This document shows positions 1-5,383 of a stretch of 9,232 nt of DNA, piece by piece. The translations under genes and the position numbers were made by a program. The notes under the pieces were generated by a model that saw nothing but the letters and a program-made list of their open reading frames with translations, had not been told where the DNA came from and searched no databases. The stretch is from Pseudomonadota bacterium (GTDB lineage Bacteria; Desulfobacterota; Desulfobaccia; Desulfobaccales; 0-14-0-80-60-11), in assembly GCA_018897875.1 (NCBI GenBank), contig JAHIKF010000068.1:1-9232 (forward strand), read 5' to 3'. Position 1 is the first letter of the stretch, and every line of letters begins with the position of its first letter.

Positions 1-68
1 GCACAGGCTTTCCAGCCTGTGTCAGGGAAGCAGGTTAGTCGTGCACAGCCTGGAAAGGCTGTGCCACC
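1..68. repeat. Two GCACAGGC-type hairpin repeats
   Basis: Two short palindromes of one family. The first (1-21) has CACAGGCT and AGCCTGTG arms around ttcc. The second (43-68) has GCACAGCCT and AGGCTGTGC arms around ggaa and is followed by CACC. They are REP-like intergenic hairpins with related copies at 142-192 and 7896-7917. Confidence 0.7.
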
Positions 69-141
69 AGTCAATACCGGCTTTTCAGGCTTTACGGGTG
101 GGCCATAGGACCATGAGGAACTGTCTTGAAAAGTTTTTGGT

Positions 142-192
142 GGTACCGGCATCTTGCCGGTGCAGGCGCACAGGCTAAAAGCCTGTGCCACC
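142..192. repeat. Tandem pair of GGCACCGG/GCACAGGC hairpin repeats
   Basis: Two adjacent palindromes: ACCGGCA-tct-TGCCGGT at about 144-160, and GCACAGGCT-aaa-AGCCTGTGC at 168-188 followed by CACC. They have the same architecture as the hairpins at 1-68 and 7896-7917. No coding potential is seen in 1-423. Confidence 0.65.
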
Positions 193-262
193 ATTGGCCA
201 ACCGCAAACGTCTAGCGAATGACAAAAGTTCTTTCCGTTATGGTACATGCTTTAAAAACCAA

Positions 263-353
263 AATCCCCCTAACCCCCCTTTGTCAAAGGGGGGGAACTA
301 CAAGGAATTGCGTTAAAAGTCCCCCTTTGGAAAAGGGGGATTTAGGGGGATTT
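263..353. repeat. Paired CCCCCTTT/AAAGGGGG palindromic repeat
   Basis: Two half-units lie close together. The left one (263-295) reads AATCCCCCTAA then CCCCCCTTT, a short loop, and AAAGGGGGGG. The right one (319-353) reads GTCCCCCTTT, loop, AAAAGGGGGATTTAGGGGGA. Each half is a hairpin on its own and the two are roughly inverted relative to one another. The same two half-units recur in swapped order at 1803-1883. Confidence 0.7.
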
Positions 354-391
354 AAAAATCATCAAGTGGAATGAATTAATGGCAAATGCTC

Positions 392-414
392 TAGGGTGCA
401 TCTTACGCACCACG
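392..414. repeat. GGTGCG hairpin repeat, solo copy upstream of hpnK
   Basis: TAGGGTGCATCTTACGCACC is a short palindrome (GGTGC...GCACC) matching the termini of the segment at 3386-3569. It lies 10 bp before hpnK, so it would fall in the leader of any transcript starting further upstream. Confidence 0.6.
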
Positions 415-424
415 TAACCGGTTA
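415..424. other. Palindrome TAACCGGTTA touching the hpnK start codon
   Basis: A perfect 10-bp palindrome whose last base is the A of the hpnK ATG. It occupies the place where a ribosome-binding site would be expected. It could be an operator or part of the adjoining repeat, and chance cannot be excluded. Confidence 0.3.
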
Positions 425-1389
425 TGCTTACCACCTTACCTGACAAATCCGTTATCTTCACCGCCGACGACTTCGGGCTCGCCGACGCCCTGAACGGCGC
501 GGTGGTTTTGGCCCACCGGCAGGGGCTGCTGTCGTGCGCCAGCCTGATGGCCGCCGGGCCTCGGACCCAGGCGGCCCTGAGCCTGGCCCGATCTCTCCCC
601 GGTCTCTGCCTGGGGGTTCACCTCACCCTGATCCAGGGGCGGGCCGTCCTGCTGCCTAAGGCTGTGCCCCTCCTGGTGGATTCCCGGGGGTTTTTCCCCA
701 ATAACCCCGTGGCCACCGGCTGGCGGTATTTTTGCCAACCCCGCCTCCTGCCGGAAATCCGCCGGGAACTGGCGGCCCAGATCGAAGTCGTGCTTCAGGC
801 CGGACTCCAGGTCTGGCACCTGAACGGCCACCTCAATCTCCACCTGCACCCCCGCATCTTCCCCGTGGTGGCCGACCTGGCCCGGGAATACGGCATTCCG
901 GCGGTGCGCCTGGCCCGGGAAGACTGGCGCACCACCCTGACTTTGGCCCCGGACAGCCCTTTACCCAAGATCGCCCAGGGCCTCATCTTTGCCTGGCTTT
1001 GCCGCCGGGCCGCGAGAATCGCCCGGGCTGCGGGACTGGTCTTTAATGACCATCTCTTCGGGCTCACCAACGACGGGCGGATGACCGAAGCCTACCTGAC
1101 GGGTTTGGTAGACCGGCTCCAGCCGGGCGTGACCGAGATCTACTGCCACCCGGGGCTCTCTGCCGACCCGGAGCTTACCCGCTGGGCCCCCCGGTACCGG
1201 CGCCAGGAGGAACTGGCGGCGCTCTTAAGCCCGCACCTCAAGGCCACCCTGGCCGCAGCCGGGGTGAGGCGGACGGATTTCCGGGAACTGGTCGAAAAAG
1301 TTCAAGGTTCAAGGTTCAAAGCTTTACCAACAAGCAATCAAACGATTATTTTTTGTCATCCTGAGCGCAGCGAAGAATCTCTCTTTTAG
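424..1389 (+). CDS. hpnK: HpnK/YdjC-family deacetylase with repeat-derived C-terminal tail
   Basis: This is a metal-dependent carbohydrate deacetylase of the YdjC/ChbG superfamily, closest in style to HpnK, which is associated with hopanoid lipid biosynthesis. Visible motifs are TADDFG at residues 13-18 (metal-binding Asp15/Asp16), GVHLTL with His66, the histidine cluster NGHLNLHLHP at 134-143, and EIYCHPG at 238-244. The catalytic domain therefore looks complete, ending near residue 292 (FRELVEK), about the usual family length. Residues 293-299 are encoded by a tandem heptamer and residues 300-321, including HPERSEESL, come from a palindromic element, so the native stop has been lost. The ATG at 424 has no clear Shine-Dalgarno sequence, but no ATG, GTG or TTG precedes the TADDFG motif in frame after it. 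No other hopanoid gene is in the window, so the exact substrate is uncertain and a generic YdjC role is possible. Confidence 0.85.
   Translation: MLTTLPDKSVIFTADDFGLADALNGAVVLAHRQGLLSCASLMAAGPRTQAALSLARSLPGLCLGVHLTLIQGRAVLLPKAVPLLVDSRGFFPNNPVATGWRYFCQPRLLPEIRRELAAQIEVVLQAGLQVWHLNGHLNLHLHPRIFPVVADLAREYGIPAVRLAREDWRTTLTLAPDSPLPKIAQGLIFAWLCRRAARIARAAGLVFNDHLFGLTNDGRMTEAYLTGLVDRLQPGVTEIYCHPGLSADPELTRWAPRYRRQEELAALLSPHLKATLAAAGVRRTDFRELVEKVQGSRFKALPTSNQTIIFCHPERSEESLF
1300..1320 (+). repeat. Tandem heptamer GTTCAAG x3 at the hpnK/element junction
   Basis: Three consecutive heptamers (GTTCAAG, GTTCAAG, GTTCAAA) lie in frame with hpnK and encode VQGSRFK (residues 293-299). They end exactly where the 152-bp element begins at 1321. 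The block adds seven codons without shifting frame. It may mark a repair or insertion junction. Confidence 0.7.
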
Positions 1390-1472
1390 AGCCTCCGAGA
1401 TTCTTTACTCCGCTGCGCTCCGTGCAGAATGACATGAATATTCACAGATTTTTGACTGCGAAGGTCCATGAG
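1321..1472 (+). mobile_element. MITE-like palindromic element E1 (PERSEESL-type core)
   Basis: A 152-bp element with a long imperfect internal palindrome: GTCATCCTGAGCGCAGCGAA then GAATCTC on the left, GAGATTCTTTACTCCGC and GCAGAATGAC on the right. Degenerate terminal inverted repeats flank it: GCTTTACCAACAAGC, and CTCATGGACCTTCGC read on the minus strand. It aligns without gaps, about 80% identical by eye, to the reverse complement of 8445-8596, which is also exactly 152 bp. Translation of the core in one frame gives the HPERSEESL string common as a spurious tail in annotated proteins. No transposase is present, so any movement would need one supplied in trans. Confidence 0.7.
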
Positions 1473-1482
1473 GAATTTCCTC
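1470..1482. other. Inverted repeat GAGGAA-T-TTCCTC
   Basis: Perfect 6-bp arms around one central base, at the right edge of element E1 and about 24 bp before the candidate -35 of the YHS gene. It could be a regulator site or element edge; there is no independent support. Confidence 0.25.
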
Positions 1483-1505
1483 CATCAGCCAGGCCGACAG
1501 CCGGC

Positions 1506-1534
1506 TTGACGCCTCGTACTTCAGGACTTACTGT
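1506..1534 (+). promoter_or_regulatory. Candidate sigma70-type promoter for the YHS gene
   Basis: TTGACG (1506-1511) is a five-of-six -35 match. After a 17-bp spacer comes TACTGT (1529-1534), a weaker -10 that keeps the key TA and final T. It would give a short leader of about 25 nt before the ribosome-binding site. Confidence 0.35.
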
Positions 1535-1545
1535 TTAAGTAAACA
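1532..1545. promoter_or_regulatory. Possible operator TGTTTAAGTAAACA upstream of YHS gene
   Basis: A perfect inverted repeat with 6-bp arms (TGTTTA/TAAACA) and two central bases. It overlaps the candidate -10 and predicted transcription start of the YHS gene, the position expected for a repressor site. The binding protein is unknown. Confidence 0.35.
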
Positions 1546-1567
1546 TGAACGCCCAGGAGGAATGATC

Positions 1568-1744
1568 ATGCCCAAAGATAAAGCCACATGTGACATCGAC
1601 CCGGTATGCAAAATGGATTTGTCCGGCCAGGAAGGCAAGGTCGGTTATGACTTCGAAGAAGTGACCTACTACTTCTGTTCCGAACTCTGCAAGGGGCACT
1701 TTGAGAAGGAACCGAAAAAATACTCCAAGAAGACCGACTCGTGA
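1568..1744 (+). CDS. Small YHS-domain metal-binding protein
   Basis: A 58-residue soluble protein consisting almost entirely of one YHS domain. The signature is DPVCKM near the N-terminus (Cys14, with an extra Cys8) and YYFCSELCKGHFEKEPKKY towards the C-terminus (Cys37, Cys41, His44, Phe45). YHS domains bind metal and occur alone or fused to heavy-metal ATPases and multicopper oxidases; small free-standing ones are often assigned to metal handling or sensing. The start is chosen at the second ATG because AGGAGG at 1555-1560 is 7 nt from it, whereas the ATG at 1562 is only 1 nt away. The C-terminus is lysine-rich. There is no signal peptide or membrane segment. No metal transporter is adjacent, so the metal and partner are unknown. 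The preceding element and candidate promoter suggest independent transcription. Confidence 0.85.
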   Translation: MPKDKATCDIDPVCKMDLSGQEGKVGYDFEEVTYYFCSELCKGHFEKEPKKYSKKTDS

Positions 1745-1802
1745 CATGTTTCATAAATTATAGGGTAATTATTTGTCCGGATCTATCAGCAGCTGTTCTA
1801 AA

Positions 1803-1883
1803 GTCCCCCTTTTCTAAAGGGGGATTTAGGGGGATTAACAGATGGTTATATAATCCCCCCTGCCCCCCTTTAAGAAAGGGGGG
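1803..1883. repeat. Second CCCCCTTT/AAAGGGGG repeat pair, halves in swapped order
   Basis: Contains the GTCCCCCTTTT...AAAGGGGGATTTAGGGGGATT half (1803-1836), then the AATCCCCCC...CCCCCCTTT...AAAGGGGGG half (1852-1883). Relative to 263-353 the order of the halves is exchanged. It lies 58 bp beyond the YHS stop and could fold strongly in the RNA, but lacks the T-tract of an intrinsic terminator. Between here and 2000 I see no gene. Confidence 0.65.
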
Positions 1884-2000
1884 TAAAAAACTAGCCTTCA
1901 TGGGGGAATTTTCCTTTAAAGAAATACCATGTAATTTAAGGAACGCGACACTAGGGCCACAAGGCAATGGCTGGTTTTTCCACGGCCCACGCCTGGGAGC

Positions 2001-2129
2001 CTGATACCGAGTCGCAACCAAAAAGTGCGGAACTGTAGGGGCGCACCCGCGTGTGCGCCCTCAATTCAGGGCGGACACATGGGTCCGCCCCTACAAGAAA
2101 ATTGTCGTTTGTTTGCAAATGGGTATGAG
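2001..2129 (+). mobile_element. MITE-like element E2 (GTAGGGGCG core) with terminal inverted repeats
   Basis: A 129-bp segment starting CTGATACCGAGTCGCAACC and ending with the inverse of CTCATACCCATTTGCAAAC. The core (2035-2094) is GTAGGGGCGCACC...CCGCCCCTAC and comprises two hairpins, GGGCGCAC.../...GTGCGCCC and GGGCGGAC.../...GTCCGCCC. It closely matches 8231-8358, including the right arm CCCCTACAA...AAATTGTC. Frames across the core read as GAxxCVRP-like spurious peptides and are not genes. Confidence 0.65.
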
Positions 2130-2141
2130 ATAAATTACCGT

Positions 2142-2169
2142 AAAAAAAGGGCGACCCAACGGGTCGCCC
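2142..2169 (-). terminator. Intrinsic terminator of the HAD phosphatase gene
   Basis: On the minus strand GGGCGACCC, loop GTT, GGGTCGCCC is followed directly by seven T. That is a perfect 9-bp GC-rich stem and a U-tract, ending transcription about 30-60 nt past the HAD stop codon at 2200. The stem belongs to the same GTAGGGGCG... repeat style as element E2, so a repeat appears to have been put to use as a terminator. Confidence 0.8.
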
Positions 2170-2199
2170 CTACGCCTCATTTGATGCTCTTATAAAAAT

Positions 2200-3285
2200 T
2201 TACTTCAGGGCGGCGACCGCCTCACCCCGGAGTTTCGCTCGCATCGTCTGGCTCTCTTCCACCACCTTGTCCAAGTTGTCGGCGCTTTGGTCATACAGAT
2301 TAAATACGCGGCCCTCCAGGCCCATGGCAATGGGCTCGATGACCGCTTCCGGCAGCACCAGGCACCTGGACTTTTCCCGGGTCTCCGGGCACGCCACCTC
2401 CAGCACTCCCTCCTTGCCCCACAACTGTAAAATGGCCATCAGCATGGCGAGGGGCCAGGCGCTGTCGGCCACCACGATCACTTCCGCGGCGTTCACCGCA
2501 TCGCGGTTGCCGTTGAACGAGATGGCCAGGCCGCCCCCGGCCCGCACCGCTTCGAAGGCTGGCACATCGGTGATGCTGTCCCCCACGTAGACCATGTCCG
2601 CCATTGCCAGTTTGGTTTGCGCCAGGCTGTCGGTTACGGCCTTGGCCTTCTCGGGGCCGCCGATAAGGTTGACCTCCTGGAAGAGGGCGCCGATCTCCAT
2701 GGCCGGCAGCCGTTCCCAGAAGATGCGGTCCAGCACCGCGATGGCCTCGGCCACCGGGGCCAAATCCGCCGCGGCGGCGTCAGGCGGGAGTTCGATTGCC
2801 GGCGCCGCGACGATTTCCCCTTGCAGGCGCTTTAATTCCTCGGCTTCGGCGGCAGACAGGCTGTAGCGATCCAGGTCAAGCTCGGTTGCAAAGATGCGCG
2901 CCTTTTTAAAGCCCAGCTTTAGCCCCACGGCCTCGGCGAATGGCCGGTAGCTGGTGCTGATCTCAAAGATGGGGAAATCGCGGCTGTGGAGGAACTTGAA
3001 GGCCCCCTCCGCCCCGGGCACGAGCGTGACGTTTTTCCGGGAATAAGCCTCGATCCGGGCGTTGGTGAGACCGTGGGCCTTCAAAAAGGGCAGAATGAGC
3101 TTGAGGCTGTCACCGGTTTTGTACCCTGGCCGCTTGGCCACTTCCACCAGGTAATCGTCATAGCGGCTCACTTGCCGGAAAAAGCGGTCCCCCTGGGGTT
3201 GGATAAACTCCCGGCAGAGCTCAAAGGCGTTGTCATTGAGGGCCAGAGGGCCCTCGCAATCGATGTCTAACTGTAGGTTTGGCAT
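2200..3285 (-). CDS. HAD-superfamily phosphatase, EhaR-like
   Basis: A 361-residue cytoplasmic hydrolase with all four haloacid dehalogenase motifs. Motif I is LDIDCEGPL (nucleophile Asp7, acid/base Asp9), motif II is the Ser/Thr of FEISTSY at 108-113, motif III is the Lys of GGPEKAK at 209-215, and motif IV is VGDSITD at 234-240 (Asp236, Asp240). The DxDCEGP form and a large cap between motifs II and III resemble the archaeal protein named energy-converting hydrogenase A subunit R, which has many bacterial relatives; that assignment is from memory of the family. No hydrogenase gene is nearby, so phosphatase activity on an unknown small substrate is the safer call. The start is supported by AAGGAG 5 nt upstream (minus strand). 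It is monocistronic, with an intrinsic terminator just downstream. Confidence 0.8.
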   Translation of the reverse strand: MPNLQLDIDCEGPLALNDNAFELCREFIQPQGDRFFRQVSRYDDYLVEVAKRPGYKTGDSLKLILPFLKAHGLTNARIEAYSRKNVTLVPGAEGAFKFLHSRDFPIFEISTSYRPFAEAVGLKLGFKKARIFATELDLDRYSLSAAEAEELKRLQGEIVAAPAIELPPDAAAADLAPVAEAIAVLDRIFWERLPAMEIGALFQEVNLIGGPEKAKAVTDSLAQTKLAMADMVYVGDSITDVPAFEAVRAGGGLAISFNGNRDAVNAAEVIVVADSAWPLAMLMAILQLWGKEGVLEVACPETREKSRCLVLPEAVIEPIAMGLEGRVFNLYDQSADNLDKVVEESQTMRAKLRGEAVAALK

Positions 3286-3307
3286 TTCTTCTCCTTATAT
3301 ATTGGTA

Positions 3308-3369
3308 GCCAGTGGCCAGTGAGTAGAGGGGCGCGTCGAGGTAACTAATCTACTGACCTCTGACCACTG
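3308..3369. repeat. Low-complexity CCAGTGGCC / GACCACTG repeat
   Basis: GCCAGTGGCCAGTGAGTAG at the left and CTACTGACCTCTGACCACTG at the right form a degenerate inverted, partly tandem repeat (unit about CCAGTGRYCAGTG). It lies immediately upstream of the HAD ribosome-binding site and so in its leader. Confidence 0.45.
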
Positions 3370-3385
3370 TTCCGAAAAGTCTTCC

Positions 3386-3569
3386 GTAGGGTGCGTCTCA
3401 CGCACCATCAGGCGAAGCGGATCTTCGCAACCTAACTATATTATTAATTTATTATAATTACGAATATTGAACGTTGCACGCAGGATGAAGTCTGGGGCGC
3501 TAATTTGTTCTCTTTCTCAAGCTCACCCTGGAAAAAATAAGGAAAGATGGTGCGTGGGACGCACCCTAC
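3386..3569. mobile_element. 184-bp segment bounded by 24-bp inverted GGTGCG repeats
   Basis: The left end (3386-3409, GTAGGGTGCGTCTCACG then CACCATC) and the reverse complement of the right end (3546-3569) differ at one base of 24. Each end is itself a GGTGCGT...ACGCACC hairpin, but the asymmetric flanks GTAG and CATC show that the two are inverted. The interior is AT-rich around 3432-3466 and shows no gene. It could be a small transposon remnant or just two hairpin repeats facing one another. Confidence 0.5.
3451..3479 (-). promoter_or_regulatory. Candidate promoter for the HAD gene
   Basis: Read on the minus strand, GTGCAA (weak -35) is followed after 17 bp by a perfect TATAAT inside an AT-rich island. 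It would give a leader of roughly 160 nt crossing one GGTGCG hairpin. Confidence 0.3.
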
Positions 3570-3633
3570 TTTTTCTGGGGGCATATTCGTAACTGCCCCT
3601 ACCCCCTTGATAAAACCCTAATAAAATTATCAC

Positions 3634-3687
3634 GTAGGGGTGATCCTATGTGTGCGCACATGGGCGGACACGCAGGTCCGCCCCTAC
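3634..3687. repeat. Solo GTAGGGG...CCCCTAC core repeat
   Basis: GTAGGGGTGATCC at the left and GGTCCGCCCCTAC at the right, with an internal GGGCGGAC...GTCCGCCC hairpin. It is the same core as in E2, E3 and E5, but the terminal inverted repeats are not recognisable in the flanks. It lies 73 bp past the PfkB stop on the minus strand. Confidence 0.6.
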
Positions 3688-3760
3688 AAGAGGCTGGTGG
3701 GCAGGGCGAGGAATCCTTTACGAAAAATTCCCCCGGCCTCCCTTCAGAAAGTTCAACAAA

Positions 3761-4735
3761 TCATGGTTGCAGCGCTTGGACCTGGCGCTCCAGGAAATTC
3801 CGGTCCGGGTAGCTGTCCCGGCCGGCGCCCCGGAGGCTGACGGCCGCGGCCCGGTTGCCCAGGCGCACGCAGGCGTTGAGATGCAGCCCACTGAGACGCC
3901 CGGCCAGGTACCCCGCCGCGAAGACGTCGCCGGCCCCCAGGGTGTCCACCAGTGGGCCTCCCAGTTCCACCGGAAAATCCAGGTAGCGGAGCGGCGTGAG
4001 CAGTCGGGCACCCCGGGCCCCCCGCTTGATCACCACCAGGGGCGGGGCCCAGTTGGGGTGAACCTGCGGCTCTCCCCCCAATTGCCGCCACTCGGTTTCC
4101 GTGACCAGCAGGGTTTCCAGGTGGTCCAGGATATCTTCCAGGGCCAGCCAGCCCCTGCGGGCGTACAATTCACCCGGGTCCAGGCTGAGCCGGACGCTAT
4201 CCGGGACCCGGCCGGCGATAAGGCGCTGCACCTCCAAAGGGCCGTGGCCCACAAACGCGGTGAGATGGAGATACGTCGCGGCCGCCAACGCCTCCCAGGG
4301 AAGGTCTCGTTCCTTCAGGTCGTCATTGGTATTGGGCGTCACCAGGATGGTGCGCTCTCCTTCCCGGTCGGTCAAGATATAGGCCCGGCCGCTCTCCCCC
4401 TGGACGACCACGTGGGACAGGTCCACCCCGGCGAGACTTTCCTGCAGGAATTCTCCGTCGGCATCGGCGCCCACCCGGCCCACCAGGGCCGCGGGGAGGC
4501 CCAGGCAGGCCAGGGCATAGGCGGTGTTGGCGGCCATGCCGCCGCCGAAGCGTCCCGCCGGCCGGCCGTACCGGGCCAGGAGGGAGGTGAGACGCGCTTC
4601 TTCATTCCTGGACACGGCCTCCTCCCCACCCCGGCTGAGTCCGGTGCCCCAGTCTTTCAGGAAACCTTCCAGGTCATCCACCTGAAATTTCAGGTCGACA
4701 TTGATGGCGCCTAAGCAAAGTATCGGGGACGGCAT
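3761..4735 (-). CDS. PfkB-family carbohydrate/nucleoside kinase
   Basis: A ribokinase-fold kinase that transfers phosphate from ATP to a sugar or nucleoside hydroxyl. From the chosen start it is 324 residues, typical for the family. The N-terminal strand is ILCLGAINVDLKF, with GGGMAANTAYALACLG (PfkB signature 1) at 64-79 and DTLGAGDVFAAGYLAG (signature 2) from residue 254, giving the anion hole GAGD and catalytic base Asp260. VIKRGARGARL and the C-terminal NRAAA helix are also as in the family. A longer GTG-initiated form would start at 4786, but the conserved domain begins right after the ATG at 4735; neither has a good Shine-Dalgarno sequence. It is divergent from hsp20, with 175 bp between them. 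The substrate cannot be read from the sequence, and no transporter or pathway gene is adjacent. Confidence 0.88.
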   Translation of the reverse strand: MPSPILCLGAINVDLKFQVDDLEGFLKDWGTGLSRGGEEAVSRNEEARLTSLLARYGRPAGRFGGGMAANTAYALACLGLPAALVGRVGADADGEFLQESLAGVDLSHVVVQGESGRAYILTDREGERTILVTPNTNDDLKERDLPWEALAAATYLHLTAFVGHGPLEVQRLIAGRVPDSVRLSLDPGELYARRGWLALEDILDHLETLLVTETEWRQLGGEPQVHPNWAPPLVVIKRGARGARLLTPLRYLDFPVELGGPLVDTLGAGDVFAAGYLAGRLSGLHLNACVRLGNRAAAVSLRGAGRDSYPDRNFLERQVQALQP

Positions 4736-4799
4736 GTCTGGAAAAGTACCAGGATTTGCGGCGACGGTCAAGGTGAGGCGTCGCACCGGGCCGGAGGAT

Positions 4800-4811
4800 G
4801 CTGCCGGCAGC
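4800..4811. other. Palindrome GCTGCCGGCAGC in the divergent pfkB/hsp20 gap
   Basis: A perfect 12-bp palindrome in the 175-bp region between divergent genes, where a shared operator could sit. The same gap holds AAGACGTCTT (4869-4878) and an AAGATAA/TTATCTT pair (4835-4841, 4877-4883). No CIRCE element (TTAGCACTC...GAGTGCTAA) and no convincing sigma32 promoter is visible. Confidence 0.25.
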
Positions 4812-4910
4812 CCGGTATTTTTCGTAGAACTCTTAAGATAACGCCATGCAATCCCTGGATTTTCCCAGAAGACGTCTTATCTTGAAAAGAAACCACGGTT
4901 CGAGGAACCT

Positions 4911-5354
4911 ATGCACCGACTCATTAAAATCAGAATAATCCGTGACTTCGAGCACCTGGAAGAACAGATGCGCCGGGGTTTCGACACCTTGCTGGAAGCC
5001 TACAAAACCCCGGTTTCCTTCCGGCCGGCGGCCGATTTCTATGAAACCGCCCAGGGTCTGGTACTCCGCCTGGAACTGGCCGGGGTGGCCGCGGCGGACG
5101 TTTCCCTGACCCTGACGGGGCACGAACTGCTGGTGCGGGGCCGGCGGCGGCCTCCAGCGCCCGAAGGTATCCGGCGCTTCGTCCATCTGGAGATGGCGTT
5201 CGGCATTTTTGAACGGCGCTTCATGCTGCCCATAGCCGTGGACCCCCAGAGGGTGGAGGCCCGCTATGTGGATGGCGTCCTGGAAGTTCACCTGCCCCGA
5301 AAGGCGCCCCAAACCAGAACCATACCGGTGAAAACTGAGCCGGCCGGCGAATAA
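4911..5354 (+). CDS. Hsp20/alpha-crystallin small heat shock protein
   Basis: A 147-residue ATP-independent holdase chaperone that binds unfolding proteins and forms oligomers in the cytoplasm. The short N-terminal arm (1-36) has an amphipathic helix, EHLEEQMRRGFDTLLEAY. The alpha-crystallin domain covers about 37-131 and includes ADFYET, the LELAGV turn, MAFGIFERRFMLP (95-107) and GVLEVHLPRK (122-131). The C-terminal tail carries IPV (138-140), an IXI/V motif used in oligomer contacts. The start is supported by GAGGA at 4902-4906. It is the first gene of a likely operon with lon, 29 bp downstream, pairing a holdase with a protease that clears its clients. A heat-responsive promoter would be expected, but none is convincing in the upstream 175 bp. 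Confidence 0.92.
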   Translation: MHRLIKIRIIRDFEHLEEQMRRGFDTLLEAYKTPVSFRPAADFYETAQGLVLRLELAGVAAADVSLTLTGHELLVRGRRRPPAPEGIRRFVHLEMAFGIFERRFMLPIAVDPQRVEARYVDGVLEVHLPRKAPQTRTIPVKTEPAGE

Positions 5355-5383
5355 CCGCACCTAACTGAGAACATGGAGATATT

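Noticed and set aside
1..423. Possible CRISPR array from multiple short hairpin repeats
   Set aside because: Repeat units are degenerate, belong to different families, and are not separated by regular spacers. No cas gene is present.
3650..4714. 354-codon plus-strand open frame opposite the PfkB gene
   Set aside because: It begins in a repeat and mirrors the kinase gene. It shows no recognisable domain, whereas the minus strand has both PfkB signatures.
4881..4887. CTTGAAA resembling a sigma32 -35 before hsp20
   Set aside because: The matching -10 would fall within the ribosome-binding site and start codon, and no CCCCAT-like sequence is present.
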